From Betaproteobacteria bacterium (GTDB lineage Bacteria > Pseudomonadota > Gammaproteobacteria > Burkholderiales > SG8-41), in NCBI GenBank assembly GCA_025353085.1, contig JANXRI010000408.1, positions 1 to 8,025 on the forward strand: DNA of 8,025 nucleotides, read 5' to 3'. The translations under genes and the position numbers were made by a program. Shown here one piece after another: positions 1 through 4,902 of the stretch (within the stretch, counting starts at the first letter, position 1; the number at the start of each line of letters is the position of its first letter). The notes beneath the pieces are model-generated. The model ran no database searches and was not told where the DNA came from. It worked only from the letters and a program-made list of their open reading frames with translations.

Positions 1-107
1 ACTGAATAAGGTACGATGACGCGCACCGTCTTGGTGGGATACGTCTGCGCGGCGGCGGGGCAGCACGCCGCCGCATAGACGACCAGCGGCAAGATTACTT
101 TATTCAC
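1..107 (-). CDS. Bug/TctC-family periplasmic solute receptor, N-terminal part (cut by window edge)
   Basis: The minus strand encodes 35 codons from a GTG at 107 to the window edge without a stop. The product has a short basic start (VNK), a hydrophobic stretch (VILPLVVYAAA), an AAAQ cleavage-like site near residue 20, then TYPTKTVRVIVPYS. That last stretch is the standard mature N-terminus of tripartite tricarboxylate receptor (Bug) proteins, matching TYPGKPVRVITPW in the intact receptor at 3915-4883. These proteins bind small carboxylates or related ligands in the periplasm. The start is uncertain: GTG at 107 and TTG at 110 are both in frame, the frame is closed by a stop at 156-158, no in-frame ATG exists, and the only Shine-Dalgarno-like run is a weak GGCGG. 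It lies 48 bp downstream of the ketopantoate-reductase-like gene on the same strand and may be co-transcribed with it. A lipobox-like AAAC (residues 12-15) leaves open a lipoprotein form. About 290 residues are outside the window. Confidence 0.85.
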   Translation of the reverse strand, partial: MNKVILPLVVYAAACCPAAAQTYPTKTVRVIVPYS

Positions 108-155
108 CAACGGGCCGCCGCGGGGCGCGGCCAGCGCATGCCGGTACAGAGGCGC

Positions 156-1226
156 TTATTTGACAGCCTTGCGATTCATTTCGAGGCGCGCATCTACCAT
201 TGCGACGGTTTGATCCAGCACGTCTGACTGCAGCCCTTTTTGCTTCGCGATAGTTTGCACGAGGCGATCGACGCGCTCGATGTTCGGCGCGCCAGCGAAG
301 AGCGCGCGCGCGGCCGACGACGGGCTGCCCAGCGACAGTGCAGCATTCGCGTATTTCTCAAACGGCACGAGGTCTTTTTCGGCAGCGCCGAGCGACACGC
401 ATAACTTGACAACCCAGTTGTAGACGGCGCGCGTTGCTTCGAGGTCGGTGTGGACGGCCTCCTTGATCGAGCGCGCCGCATCTTTCTGTACACAGCGGTA
501 GTTGCCGGCGATCAGCATGCTCCATTTGGCGAGCGGCACGAAGACGGACTCGTGCGTTTTCAACTTGACCGGCAGTTCGATTTTTCCCGCGCCGGTTTCG
601 AAGCGCACTGCTTCAATGTCCTTTTCGAGCTGCCGCAGTATCCCGGTGTGCGCGTCGGAATCGAAGCGCGCGGCCTTGAAGTTGGTCGGCAGACGCACCT
701 GCAGCACGTTCACCTTGTCTTCCGGCGGGCGAAATGCCTGCGGGTCGGGGCTGCACAACGTCATCAGTTTCTGATCGAAGTTGTCCCACACGGTCGGGTC
801 GGTGTAGCAGTCGCGGCACTTATCTGCATCGACGCCCGGGATGCGCTTTAGGTAAGTCAGCGGCGGCATGTTCATGATGGACATGCACGGCACTTTCGCT
901 TTGGCGACCGCGTCGAGCAGTTCACGCACGCCCGGCGAACGATACTGCGGCTCCTGCATTGCGAGCGCGACGAGATCGTAGTCACCCGGATTGACGCCCT
1001 GCGTGCCGCCGGCGCTCATCTTGCCAGACAGCTTTTTTGAATTGATTTCGACCAGTCCTTCGCGGCCTTTGATCGGCATGCGCACGATCGCGCCCTCGCT
1101 GTTGATCAAATCCGCTTCGGCGGGCAGGCATATCAAGTGCACCGAATGGCCCGCGAGCGCAAGCTTGGTTCCCAACAACGAACCGTACGATGCGCCCATG
1201 ATCAAAATCTTGTAAATCTTTTGCAT
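156..1226 (-). CDS. Ketopantoate-reductase-like (ApbA/PanE superfamily) NAD(P)-binding protein
   Basis: This is a 356-residue protein with an N-terminal Rossmann dinucleotide fold: KILIMGASYGSLLGTKLALAG, residues 7-26, with glycines at 11, 15 and 19 followed by a helix. The rest is largely helical, as in ketopantoate reductases and 6-phosphogluconate-dehydrogenase-like enzymes. Members normally reduce a 2-oxo acid with NADPH in the cytoplasm. In classical PanE the C-terminal domain carries a W-x-K-L-x-x-N type catalytic segment. The best counterpart here is AKWSMLIAGN (233-242), with Met237 where the lysine would be, so true ketopantoate reductase activity is doubtful. A CRDC pair occurs at 137-140. 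The ATG at 1226 is chosen because GGCGGAG lies just upstream. An in-frame ATG at 1349 would add 41 residues, but it runs through the 9-bp repeat and gives an implausible RE/KRE-rich leader. A Bug receptor gene follows 48 bp downstream. No signal peptide is seen. The family is fairly sure, the substrate unknown. Confidence 0.8.
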   Translation of the reverse strand: MQKIYKILIMGASYGSLLGTKLALAGHSVHLICLPAEADLINSEGAIVRMPIKGREGLVEINSKKLSGKMSAGGTQGVNPGDYDLVALAMQEPQYRSPGVRELLDAVAKAKVPCMSIMNMPPLTYLKRIPGVDADKCRDCYTDPTVWDNFDQKLMTLCSPDPQAFRPPEDKVNVLQVRLPTNFKAARFDSDAHTGILRQLEKDIEAVRFETGAGKIELPVKLKTHESVFVPLAKWSMLIAGNYRCVQKDAARSIKEAVHTDLEATRAVYNWVVKLCVSLGAAEKDLVPFEKYANAALSLGSPSSAARALFAGAPNIERVDRLVQTIAKQKGLQSDVLDQTVAMVDARLEMNRKAVK

Positions 1227-1279
1227 GATTTCTCCGCCTGGTAATGTATTGGTATCGCGAGACAAGGGTGGAACGACTG

Positions 1280-1306
1280 TTTCACGTTTTTCACGTTTTT
1301 CACGTG
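1280..1306. repeat. 9-bp tandem repeat, three copies plus a degenerate fourth
   Basis: Three consecutive 9-mers, TTTCACGTT, TTTCACGTT and TTTCACGTG, occupy 1280-1306, and a diverged TTTCGCGCT follows at 1307-1315. The array lies 54 bp upstream of the minus-strand ketopantoate-reductase-like start. It could be a slippage-prone spacer or a set of phased regulator sites. Nothing in the sequence decides between these. Confidence 0.8.
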
Positions 1307-1444
1307 TTTCGCGCTTATGCGTCCACCTCGAGTCCGAGATGCTATTCAATTAACCTGCGGAGCGCAATCGGCAAAGCGCGCGAAGCGCTGTTCATCCGCT
1401 CGTTGCGCGGTGCCGGATCGGCAAGGACGCGTCGATGCATTGGC

Positions 1445-1474
1445 TTGACGTGCGGTTGCGGCGTGCCCTATCCT
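1445..1474 (+). promoter_or_regulatory. Candidate sigma-70 promoter for the DUF1080 lipoprotein gene
   Basis: TTGACG (1445-1450, five of six consensus bases) and TATCCT (1469-1474, four of six) are separated by 18 bp. They would start transcription near 1481, giving a leader of about 120 nt before the ATG at 1600. The -10 match is modest, so this is a candidate only. Confidence 0.35.
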
Positions 1475-1599
1475 GTGACGCACACAGTGCGTTGCGCCGG
1501 CTCGGTACAGTGCCGGTTTAGCGACTCGAGATCGCCAGACGCCGTTGCCCCGCGGGAATATCAGCGGCCTGCTTACTCTTTTACGTCACAGGGGGAATC

Positions 1600-2205
1600 A
1601 TGAAACGTTTATCCGCCATTGCTGCAGGCTTGCTTGTCACCGCAACATTTATCGCGGGCTGCGCGTACCAGCCTTTAGGCCCGGCCCAAACGGGATGGGT
1701 GACTTTGTTTGACGGCGCCAATTTGAACAACTGGAACCGCATCGGCGACGCAAACTGGCGGCTGCAGGACGGCTATGCGCAGGCCGACCTCGGTGGCCCC
1801 GCCAGCAGCTTCCTGGTTTCCAAGCAATCGTACAAAGACTTCCAGCTGCGCGCGGAATTCTGGGTCGACGATACCGCCAACAGCGGTATCTTCATCAGGT
1901 GCACGGATCCCAAGACGATCACGTCCAAGAACGCGTACGAAGTTAATATTTTCGACACCCGGCCCGATCAGTCTTACGGCACCGGCGCCATCGTCGACGT
2001 TGCCAAAGTATCGCCGGTGCCCAGAGCGGGCGGCCAATGGAGCACCATGGAGATCATCGCTCAAGGTCCGCGCATGACAGTTTTATTCAATGGCAAGGTC
2101 ACAGTCGATGGCGCGCAGGATGCACGGAACCCGGCGGGTCCGATCGCGCTTCAATATGGCAGCGGCGTAGTTAAATTCCGCAAAGTGGAAATCAAGCCGC
2201 TTTAA
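1600..2205 (+). CDS. DUF1080 (3-keto-disaccharide hydrolase-like) lipoprotein
   Basis: This 201-residue protein starts with a clear lipoprotein signal: MKR, a hydrophobic core, then IAGC with Cys21 as the lipidated residue. Alanine at +2 favours outer-membrane sorting. The mature part is a single DUF1080 domain, a concanavalin/LamG-like beta-sandwich: WVTLFDGANLNNW (33-45) is the hallmark opening, WRLQDG (53-58) the next strand, NSGIFIR (94-100) the conserved core, and YEVNIFD (113-119) and VEIKPL the closing strands. Some DUF1080 relatives hydrolyse 3-keto-glycosides, while many are uncharacterised carbohydrate-associated envelope proteins. The length fits a stand-alone domain. The start is supported by AGGGGGA five bases upstream of the ATG. 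No sugar-dehydrogenase or glycosidase gene is next to it, so a 3-keto-sugar role cannot be inferred from context. The gene is closed by a strong terminator 21 bp after the stop. Family and location are confident, function is not. Confidence 0.9.
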   Translation: MKRLSAIAAGLLVTATFIAGCAYQPLGPAQTGWVTLFDGANLNNWNRIGDANWRLQDGYAQADLGGPASSFLVSKQSYKDFQLRAEFWVDDTANSGIFIRCTDPKTITSKNAYEVNIFDTRPDQSYGTGAIVDVAKVSPVPRAGGQWSTMEIIAQGPRMTVLFNGKVTVDGAQDARNPAGPIALQYGSGVVKFRKVEIKPL

Positions 2206-2226
2206 CTTCTATCCTGCTCGAATACG

Positions 2227-2275
2227 CGGGGCGAAGCATGGCGTGACACCACGCCGCGCTTCGCCCCGTTTTTTT
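2227..2275 (+). terminator. Strong intrinsic terminator after the DUF1080 gene
   Basis: An 11-bp perfect stem, CGGGGCGAAGC (2227-2237) pairing with GCTTCGCCCCG (2258-2268), encloses a second stem, GGCGTG/CACGCC (2240-2245/2250-2255), with an ACAC loop. Seven T residues follow at 2269-2275. It lies 21 bp after the stop at 2205. There is no matching A-run on the left, so it acts mainly on the plus strand. Confidence 0.92.
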
Positions 2276-2329
2276 ATCTTCGTGTAATCAACCAGCGAAG
2301 CGCCGACACTTTGCCAGTCCGGCTGAATT

Positions 2330-2645
2330 TCAACCGACCGCGTGATCCGCATGACCTTCATCAGCCGCATTCGCTCTCGCACAGGCGGACGACGTCGCCT
2401 CGCGGATGATATCCCCGAGCCGCAGCGTGCCGGACCCGGCCGCGTCGCGATCCGCGTAGACCAGATACAGTTGGACGAATCGTTCACTGCCATCGCGCAG
2501 CGGCAATGCCTGCAGGGTGCGCGCTTCGAGTTCATCGCGGATTTTATATTCGGGAAACCACGCATAGCCATAGCCATAGCCGGCGCGCGCGGCGATGATC
2601 GACGTTGACATATTGCTGACCGTCCACCGCTGAGCCGCCTCGGCC
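2330..2645 (-). pseudogene. Remnant of a LysR-type regulator: C-terminal part of the effector-binding domain
   Basis: The minus-strand translation from about 2645 to a stop at 2330 gives the end of a LysR substrate-binding domain: RWTVSNMSTSIIAARAGYG, then GYAWFPEYKIRDEL, LQALPLRDGSE, VQLYLVYADRD and LGDIIREA. The pattern AG-x-G-Y-A-W-[LF]-P followed by a basic, acidic helix and a PLYLV-like strand is typical of regulators paired with redox enzymes. Only about 105 of roughly 300 residues are present. The helix-turn-helix domain and the first half of the effector domain are absent, and the frame upstream runs antisense into azoreductase sequence. The AG-x-GYAW motif carries two extra residues (YG) from a 6-bp repeat expansion. 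There is no plausible promoter or ribosome site for the fragment, so it is very likely non-functional. The identification rests on motif recognition. Confidence 0.78.
2563..2580. repeat. Hexanucleotide repeat CATAGC x3 inside the LysR remnant
   Basis: Three exact copies of CATAGC lie at 2563-2580. On the minus strand they encode GYGYGY in the conserved AG-x-GYAWFP segment, where the family normally has one such dipeptide fewer. This looks like slippage in a gene no longer under selection. Confidence 0.75.
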
Positions 2646-2648
2646 TTT

Positions 2649-2837
2649 ATGCCGGCCATCGCAGGATACGCAGAGCGAGTACCTGAATACTTTTTAGGGC
2701 TGCTCGGCATCACGGACATTGAGTTCGTCTACGCGGAAGGTCTGGCGATCAGCCCGGCGAGCAAAGCAGCTTCACTTGCTCAGGCGCATCAAGCCGTAGC
2801 ACGGCTTCACGCGCCGGCTGAACTGTGGGCAGTTTAA
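2649..2837 (+). pseudogene. azoR: Remnant of FMN-dependent NADH-azoreductase: C-terminal quarter
   Basis: The plus-strand frame ending at the TAA at 2835-2837 encodes FLGLLGITDIEFVYAEGLA (from about 2691) and then an alanine-rich helix, ASKAASLAQAHQAVARL. This matches the end of AzoR-type flavodoxin-fold enzymes, whose last 50 residues read approximately PYL..FLGFIGITDV.FV.AEG.A. A full AzoR is about 200 residues and uses NADH to reduce azo dyes and quinones. Only about the last 50 remain. The FMN-binding N-terminus and central catalytic part are missing, and the frame is closed by a TGA at 2631. The ATG at 2649 merely opens the frame: clear homology begins between 2676 and 2691. It lies head-to-head with the LysR remnant and 66 bp before the pirin gene, which suggests an original azoR-pirin order. 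Identification is by motif only. Confidence 0.72.
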
Positions 2838-2843
2838 GGGCCC

Positions 2844-2874
2844 TTGCAAAACCGCGGAACTGCACGCATATAAA
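2844..2874 (+). promoter_or_regulatory. Candidate promoter for pirin
   Basis: TTGCAA (2844-2849, four of six) and TATAAA (2869-2874, five of six) are 19 bp apart, upstream of the pirin start. The spacer is longer than ideal. If the original promoter lay before azoR and was lost in the deletion, this weaker site may now drive pirin. Confidence 0.3.
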
Positions 2875-2903
2875 TGAGTTAATCGGGACAGGAGAATATG
2901 TTC

Positions 2904-3776
2904 ATGAAAAAATTATCGTTCATCCAACGCAACGATAAACGTCATTGGGTCGGCAACGGATTTCCCGTACGCAGCGTGTTTTCGTACACCGAACGGGCGG
3001 CGGACTTTTCACCTTTCCTGCTGCTCGACTACGCGGGCCCGGCGACTTTTCCGCCGACGACGGAGCGCAAGGGGGTCGGCGAGCATCCGCATCGCGGCTT
3101 CGAAACCGTGACCATCGTCTATGACGGCGAAGTCGAGCATCGCGACTCAACCGGTGGCGGCGGCATCATCGGCCCGGGCGACGTGCAGTGGATGACCGCG
3201 GCGGGCGGTCTCGTGCATGAGGAATTTCACGGGCCGGACTTCGCCAAGAAAGGCGGCGCTTTTGAAATGGTACAACTATGGGTGAACCTGCCGGCCAAAG
3301 ACAAGCTGGCACAGCCCGGCTACCAGGGCATCACGAACGCGCAGATTCCGCGCGTTGCATTGCCTGACGAGGCGGGTTTCGTGCGCGTGATTGCGGGTGA
3401 GTACGACGGCACCCAGGGACCGGCGCGCACGTTCAGCCCGATCAATGTTTGGGATGTGACTATTAAAGCAGGCGCGCGCGCGACATTTAAGGTGCACGCG
3501 GGTTATACGACGGCGTTGTTCGTGATGCGCGGACAACTGCGCCTCGCGGACGGGACGAATGTCGGCGAAGCGGAGATTGCGGTACTCGAGCGCGCAGGCG
3601 ACGAATTTACAATCGAGGCCCGCGAGAACACCACGCTGCTGATACTGAACGGCGAGCCGTTCGCCGAACCCGTCGTCGGCTACGGCCCGTTCGTCATGAA
3701 CACGCGCAAGGAAATCGAGCAGGCAATCGCCGATTTCCAAAGCGGCAAGATGGGCCATCTCGCAGAGCACGCGTAG
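2904..3776 (+). CDS. Pirin family protein (bicupin)
   Basis: This pirin protein has two cupin domains. The N-terminal cupin carries the metal ligands: HPHRGFETVT with two histidines, and GGLVHEEFHG with a histidine and a glutamate (the histidines at residues 63, 65 and 107 and Glu109, counting from the ATG at 2898). These match His56, His58, His101 and Glu103 of human pirin. Intact ligands mean it can probably bind Fe, and some bacterial pirins such as YhhW oxidise quercetin. The C-terminal cupin (WDVTIKAGARATFKV, TTALFVMRGQLRL, TLLILNGEPFAEPVV) lacks such ligands, as is normal. The full length of about 290 residues is usual. Two ATGs are possible: 2898 lies only 3 bases from GGAG (2891-2894), while 2904 lies 9 bases away and starts MKKLSFIQ, so I prefer 2904 (290 residues). 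The protein is cytoplasmic, with no signal peptide. Its upstream neighbours are lysR and azoR remnants, so it may be the survivor of an electrophile-response operon. Physiological role unknown. Confidence 0.93.
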   Translation: MKKLSFIQRNDKRHWVGNGFPVRSVFSYTERAADFSPFLLLDYAGPATFPPTTERKGVGEHPHRGFETVTIVYDGEVEHRDSTGGGGIIGPGDVQWMTAAGGLVHEEFHGPDFAKKGGAFEMVQLWVNLPAKDKLAQPGYQGITNAQIPRVALPDEAGFVRVIAGEYDGTQGPARTFSPINVWDVTIKAGARATFKVHAGYTTALFVMRGQLRLADGTNVGEAEIAVLERAGDEFTIEARENTTLLILNGEPFAEPVVGYGPFVMNTRKEIEQAIADFQSGKMGHLAEHA

Positions 3777-3824
3777 TCCACGCCCATCGCCGGAGATCGA
3801 TCCGGCAGTGGCGCAGTGTGCTGT

Positions 3825-3833
3825 TGTTATACT
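3825..3833 (+). promoter_or_regulatory. Extended -10 promoter for the central bug gene
   Basis: TGTTATACT holds a TGn extension (3825-3827) and a -10 hexamer TATACT (3828-3833, five of six). There is no good -35 at 17 bp, as expected for an extended -10 promoter. Transcription would start near 3840, within the left arm of a long inverted repeat. Confidence 0.5.
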
Positions 3834-3876
3834 CGGCTGCATCGATCGCGTTCACCAAGTGCGTTCGATGCAGCCG
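3834..3876 (+). promoter_or_regulatory. 12-bp inverted repeat in the leader of the central bug gene
   Basis: CGGCTGCATCGA (3834-3845) and TCGATGCAGCCG (3865-3876) are perfect inverse complements separated by 19 bases. After one T-T mismatch, a further CGC/GCG pairs inside. The repeat begins directly after the -10 hexamer and covers the expected start of transcription. It could be a repressor operator or a 5' hairpin in the mRNA. There is no T-run, so it is not a terminator. A separate 10-bp palindrome, CCACCGGTGG, follows at 3880-3889. Confidence 0.6.
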
Positions 3877-3914
3877 CTGCCACCGGTGGGTGCAATTTTA
3901 GAAAGACACTCGCC

Positions 3915-4883
3915 ATGCAATCCAGCCGCTTCGTAGTTATTTCCCTGGTTACTGCAGTCGCAGCCTGTTTCAGCGGTATGGGTGCGGCGCAAACCTATCC
4001 CGGTAAACCCGTGCGCGTCATCACGCCATGGCCGACCGGCGGGCTTACCGACGTCGTGGGCCGACTGATTTTCCAGAAAATCTCCGAGACGACGGGGCAA
4101 CAGTTCGTCATCGACAATCGGCCCGGCGCATCCGGCACCATCGGCGCCGACATCGTAGCCAAGTCAAAGCCCGACGGCTACGTGCTGATGGTGCATTCGA
4201 CTACCCACGTCGGCAATCCGCATATCTACAAGCAACTGCCGTACGACACGCTGAAGGATTTCGTCGGCATCGGCTTGCTCTCCGCGCAGACCGGGCTGCT
4301 CGTCGTGCATCCGTCGTTGCCGGTTAAAACGGTGAAGGAATTGATCGCATTTTCTAAAGCGCATCCAAATAAAATTTTGTACGCTACATCGGGCAGCGGT
4401 AGTTTCTCCCACCTTGCGATCGCATTACTCACCTCGATGACCAGGACGCAGATGACGCACGTGCCTTATAAAGGCGGCGGCCCGGCAACCACCGCGATCG
4501 TTTCGGGAGAAACGCAGTTTCTGGTTGGCAGTCCGGCGGCGGTGGTCACGCAACTCGAGGCCAGGCGATTGCGCTTGCTCGCGGTGAGTTCGGATACGCG
4601 ATTGACGCAGTTTCCGACTACGCCGACGGTCGCTGAAGCGGGCGTGCCCGGCTATGAATTCAGAGGCTGGGTTGGCGTTTTTGCGCCAGCCGGCACGTCG
4701 CAGGCGATTGTCGACTGGGTCAATGCCGAAATCAAAAAAGCGCAGACGAGTCCCGACATGAAAGCACGGCTCGAGCCGTTCGAGCCGTGGTACATGACGC
4801 CCGAGCAGACCGCTGCGCGCATCAAGTCCGACTACGAAAAGTATGGCTACCTGATTAAGCTGACCGGCACCAGGCTTGAATAA
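3915..4883 (+). CDS. Bug/TctC-family periplasmic solute receptor
   Basis: This 322-residue receptor has the full family layout. Its signal sequence (MQSSR, then FVVISLVTAVAA) is followed by GAAQ, with likely cleavage after Ala25. An alternative lipobox VAAC (15-18) is also present. Mature domain I opens with TYPGKPVRVITPWPTGGLTD (27-46), the ligand-loop signature. Then come FVIDNRPGASG (64-74), KPDGYVLM (85-92), LPYDTLKDF (108-116), LPVKTVKEL (135-143), THVPYKGGGPA (181-191), AGVPGYEFRGWVGVFAPAG (242-260) and the C-terminal helix. Family members bind small carboxylates, amides or aromatic acids in a two-lobed cleft. The ligand cannot be read from sequence. The ATG at 3915 is preferred over one at 3816 because it starts a proper signal peptide. 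The upstream ATG adds a cysteine-rich leader encoded by the inverted repeat. The ribosome site is weak (GAAAG, 9 bases off). No TctA or TctB gene is adjacent. The gene converges on the amidase gene with a 19-bp gap. Confidence 0.95.
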   Translation: MQSSRFVVISLVTAVAACFSGMGAAQTYPGKPVRVITPWPTGGLTDVVGRLIFQKISETTGQQFVIDNRPGASGTIGADIVAKSKPDGYVLMVHSTTHVGNPHIYKQLPYDTLKDFVGIGLLSAQTGLLVVHPSLPVKTVKELIAFSKAHPNKILYATSGSGSFSHLAIALLTSMTRTQMTHVPYKGGGPATTAIVSGETQFLVGSPAAVVTQLEARRLRLLAVSSDTRLTQFPTTPTVAEAGVPGYEFRGWVGVFAPAGTSQAIVDWVNAEIKKAQTSPDMKARLEPFEPWYMTPEQTAARIKSDYEKYGYLIKLTGTRLE

Positions 4884-4902
4884 CGCGGCGCGTATTATTG
4901 CG

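Larger units (their letters stand above)
1227..1599. other. Intergenic region between divergent genes
   Basis: This 373-bp gap separates the minus-strand Rossmann-protein gene from the plus-strand DUF1080 lipoprotein gene and must hold both promoters. It contains the 9-bp tandem repeat and a candidate plus-strand promoter at 1445-1474. The long open frame across it on the plus strand has a cysteine/arginine-rich composition, no recognisable domain and no good ribosome binding site. I regard it as non-coding. No convincing -35/-10 pair was found for the minus-strand gene. Confidence 0.6.

Noticed and set aside
450..851. 133-codon plus-strand frame inside the ketopantoate-reductase-like gene
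   Set aside because: It is antisense to a well-supported gene, and its open length follows from the codon bias of that gene.
1244..1603. 119-codon open frame on the plus strand ending at the DUF1080 start
   Set aside because: It runs through the 9-bp repeat (HVFHVFHVF), is rich in Cys/Arg, lacks a domain and a ribosome site, and occupies what must be promoter space.
2209..2577. Minus-strand frame across the terminator and the LysR remnant
   Set aside because: It is a different frame from the recognisable LysR sequence, crosses the terminator stem, and shows no family motif.
2342..2608. 88-codon plus-strand frame opposite the LysR remnant
   Set aside because: The antisense frame carries the LysR motifs. 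This one has no recognisable domain.
3789..3806. GCCGGA/TCCGGC hairpin after pirin as a terminator
   Set aside because: The stem is only 6 bp and no T-run follows, so it is not an intrinsic terminator. It is kept only as part of the inverted-repeat cluster.
4884..4902. Shared bidirectional terminator between the converging bug and amidase-family genes
   Set aside because: The 19-bp gap has only a 4-bp GCGC match and no T-run on either strand.
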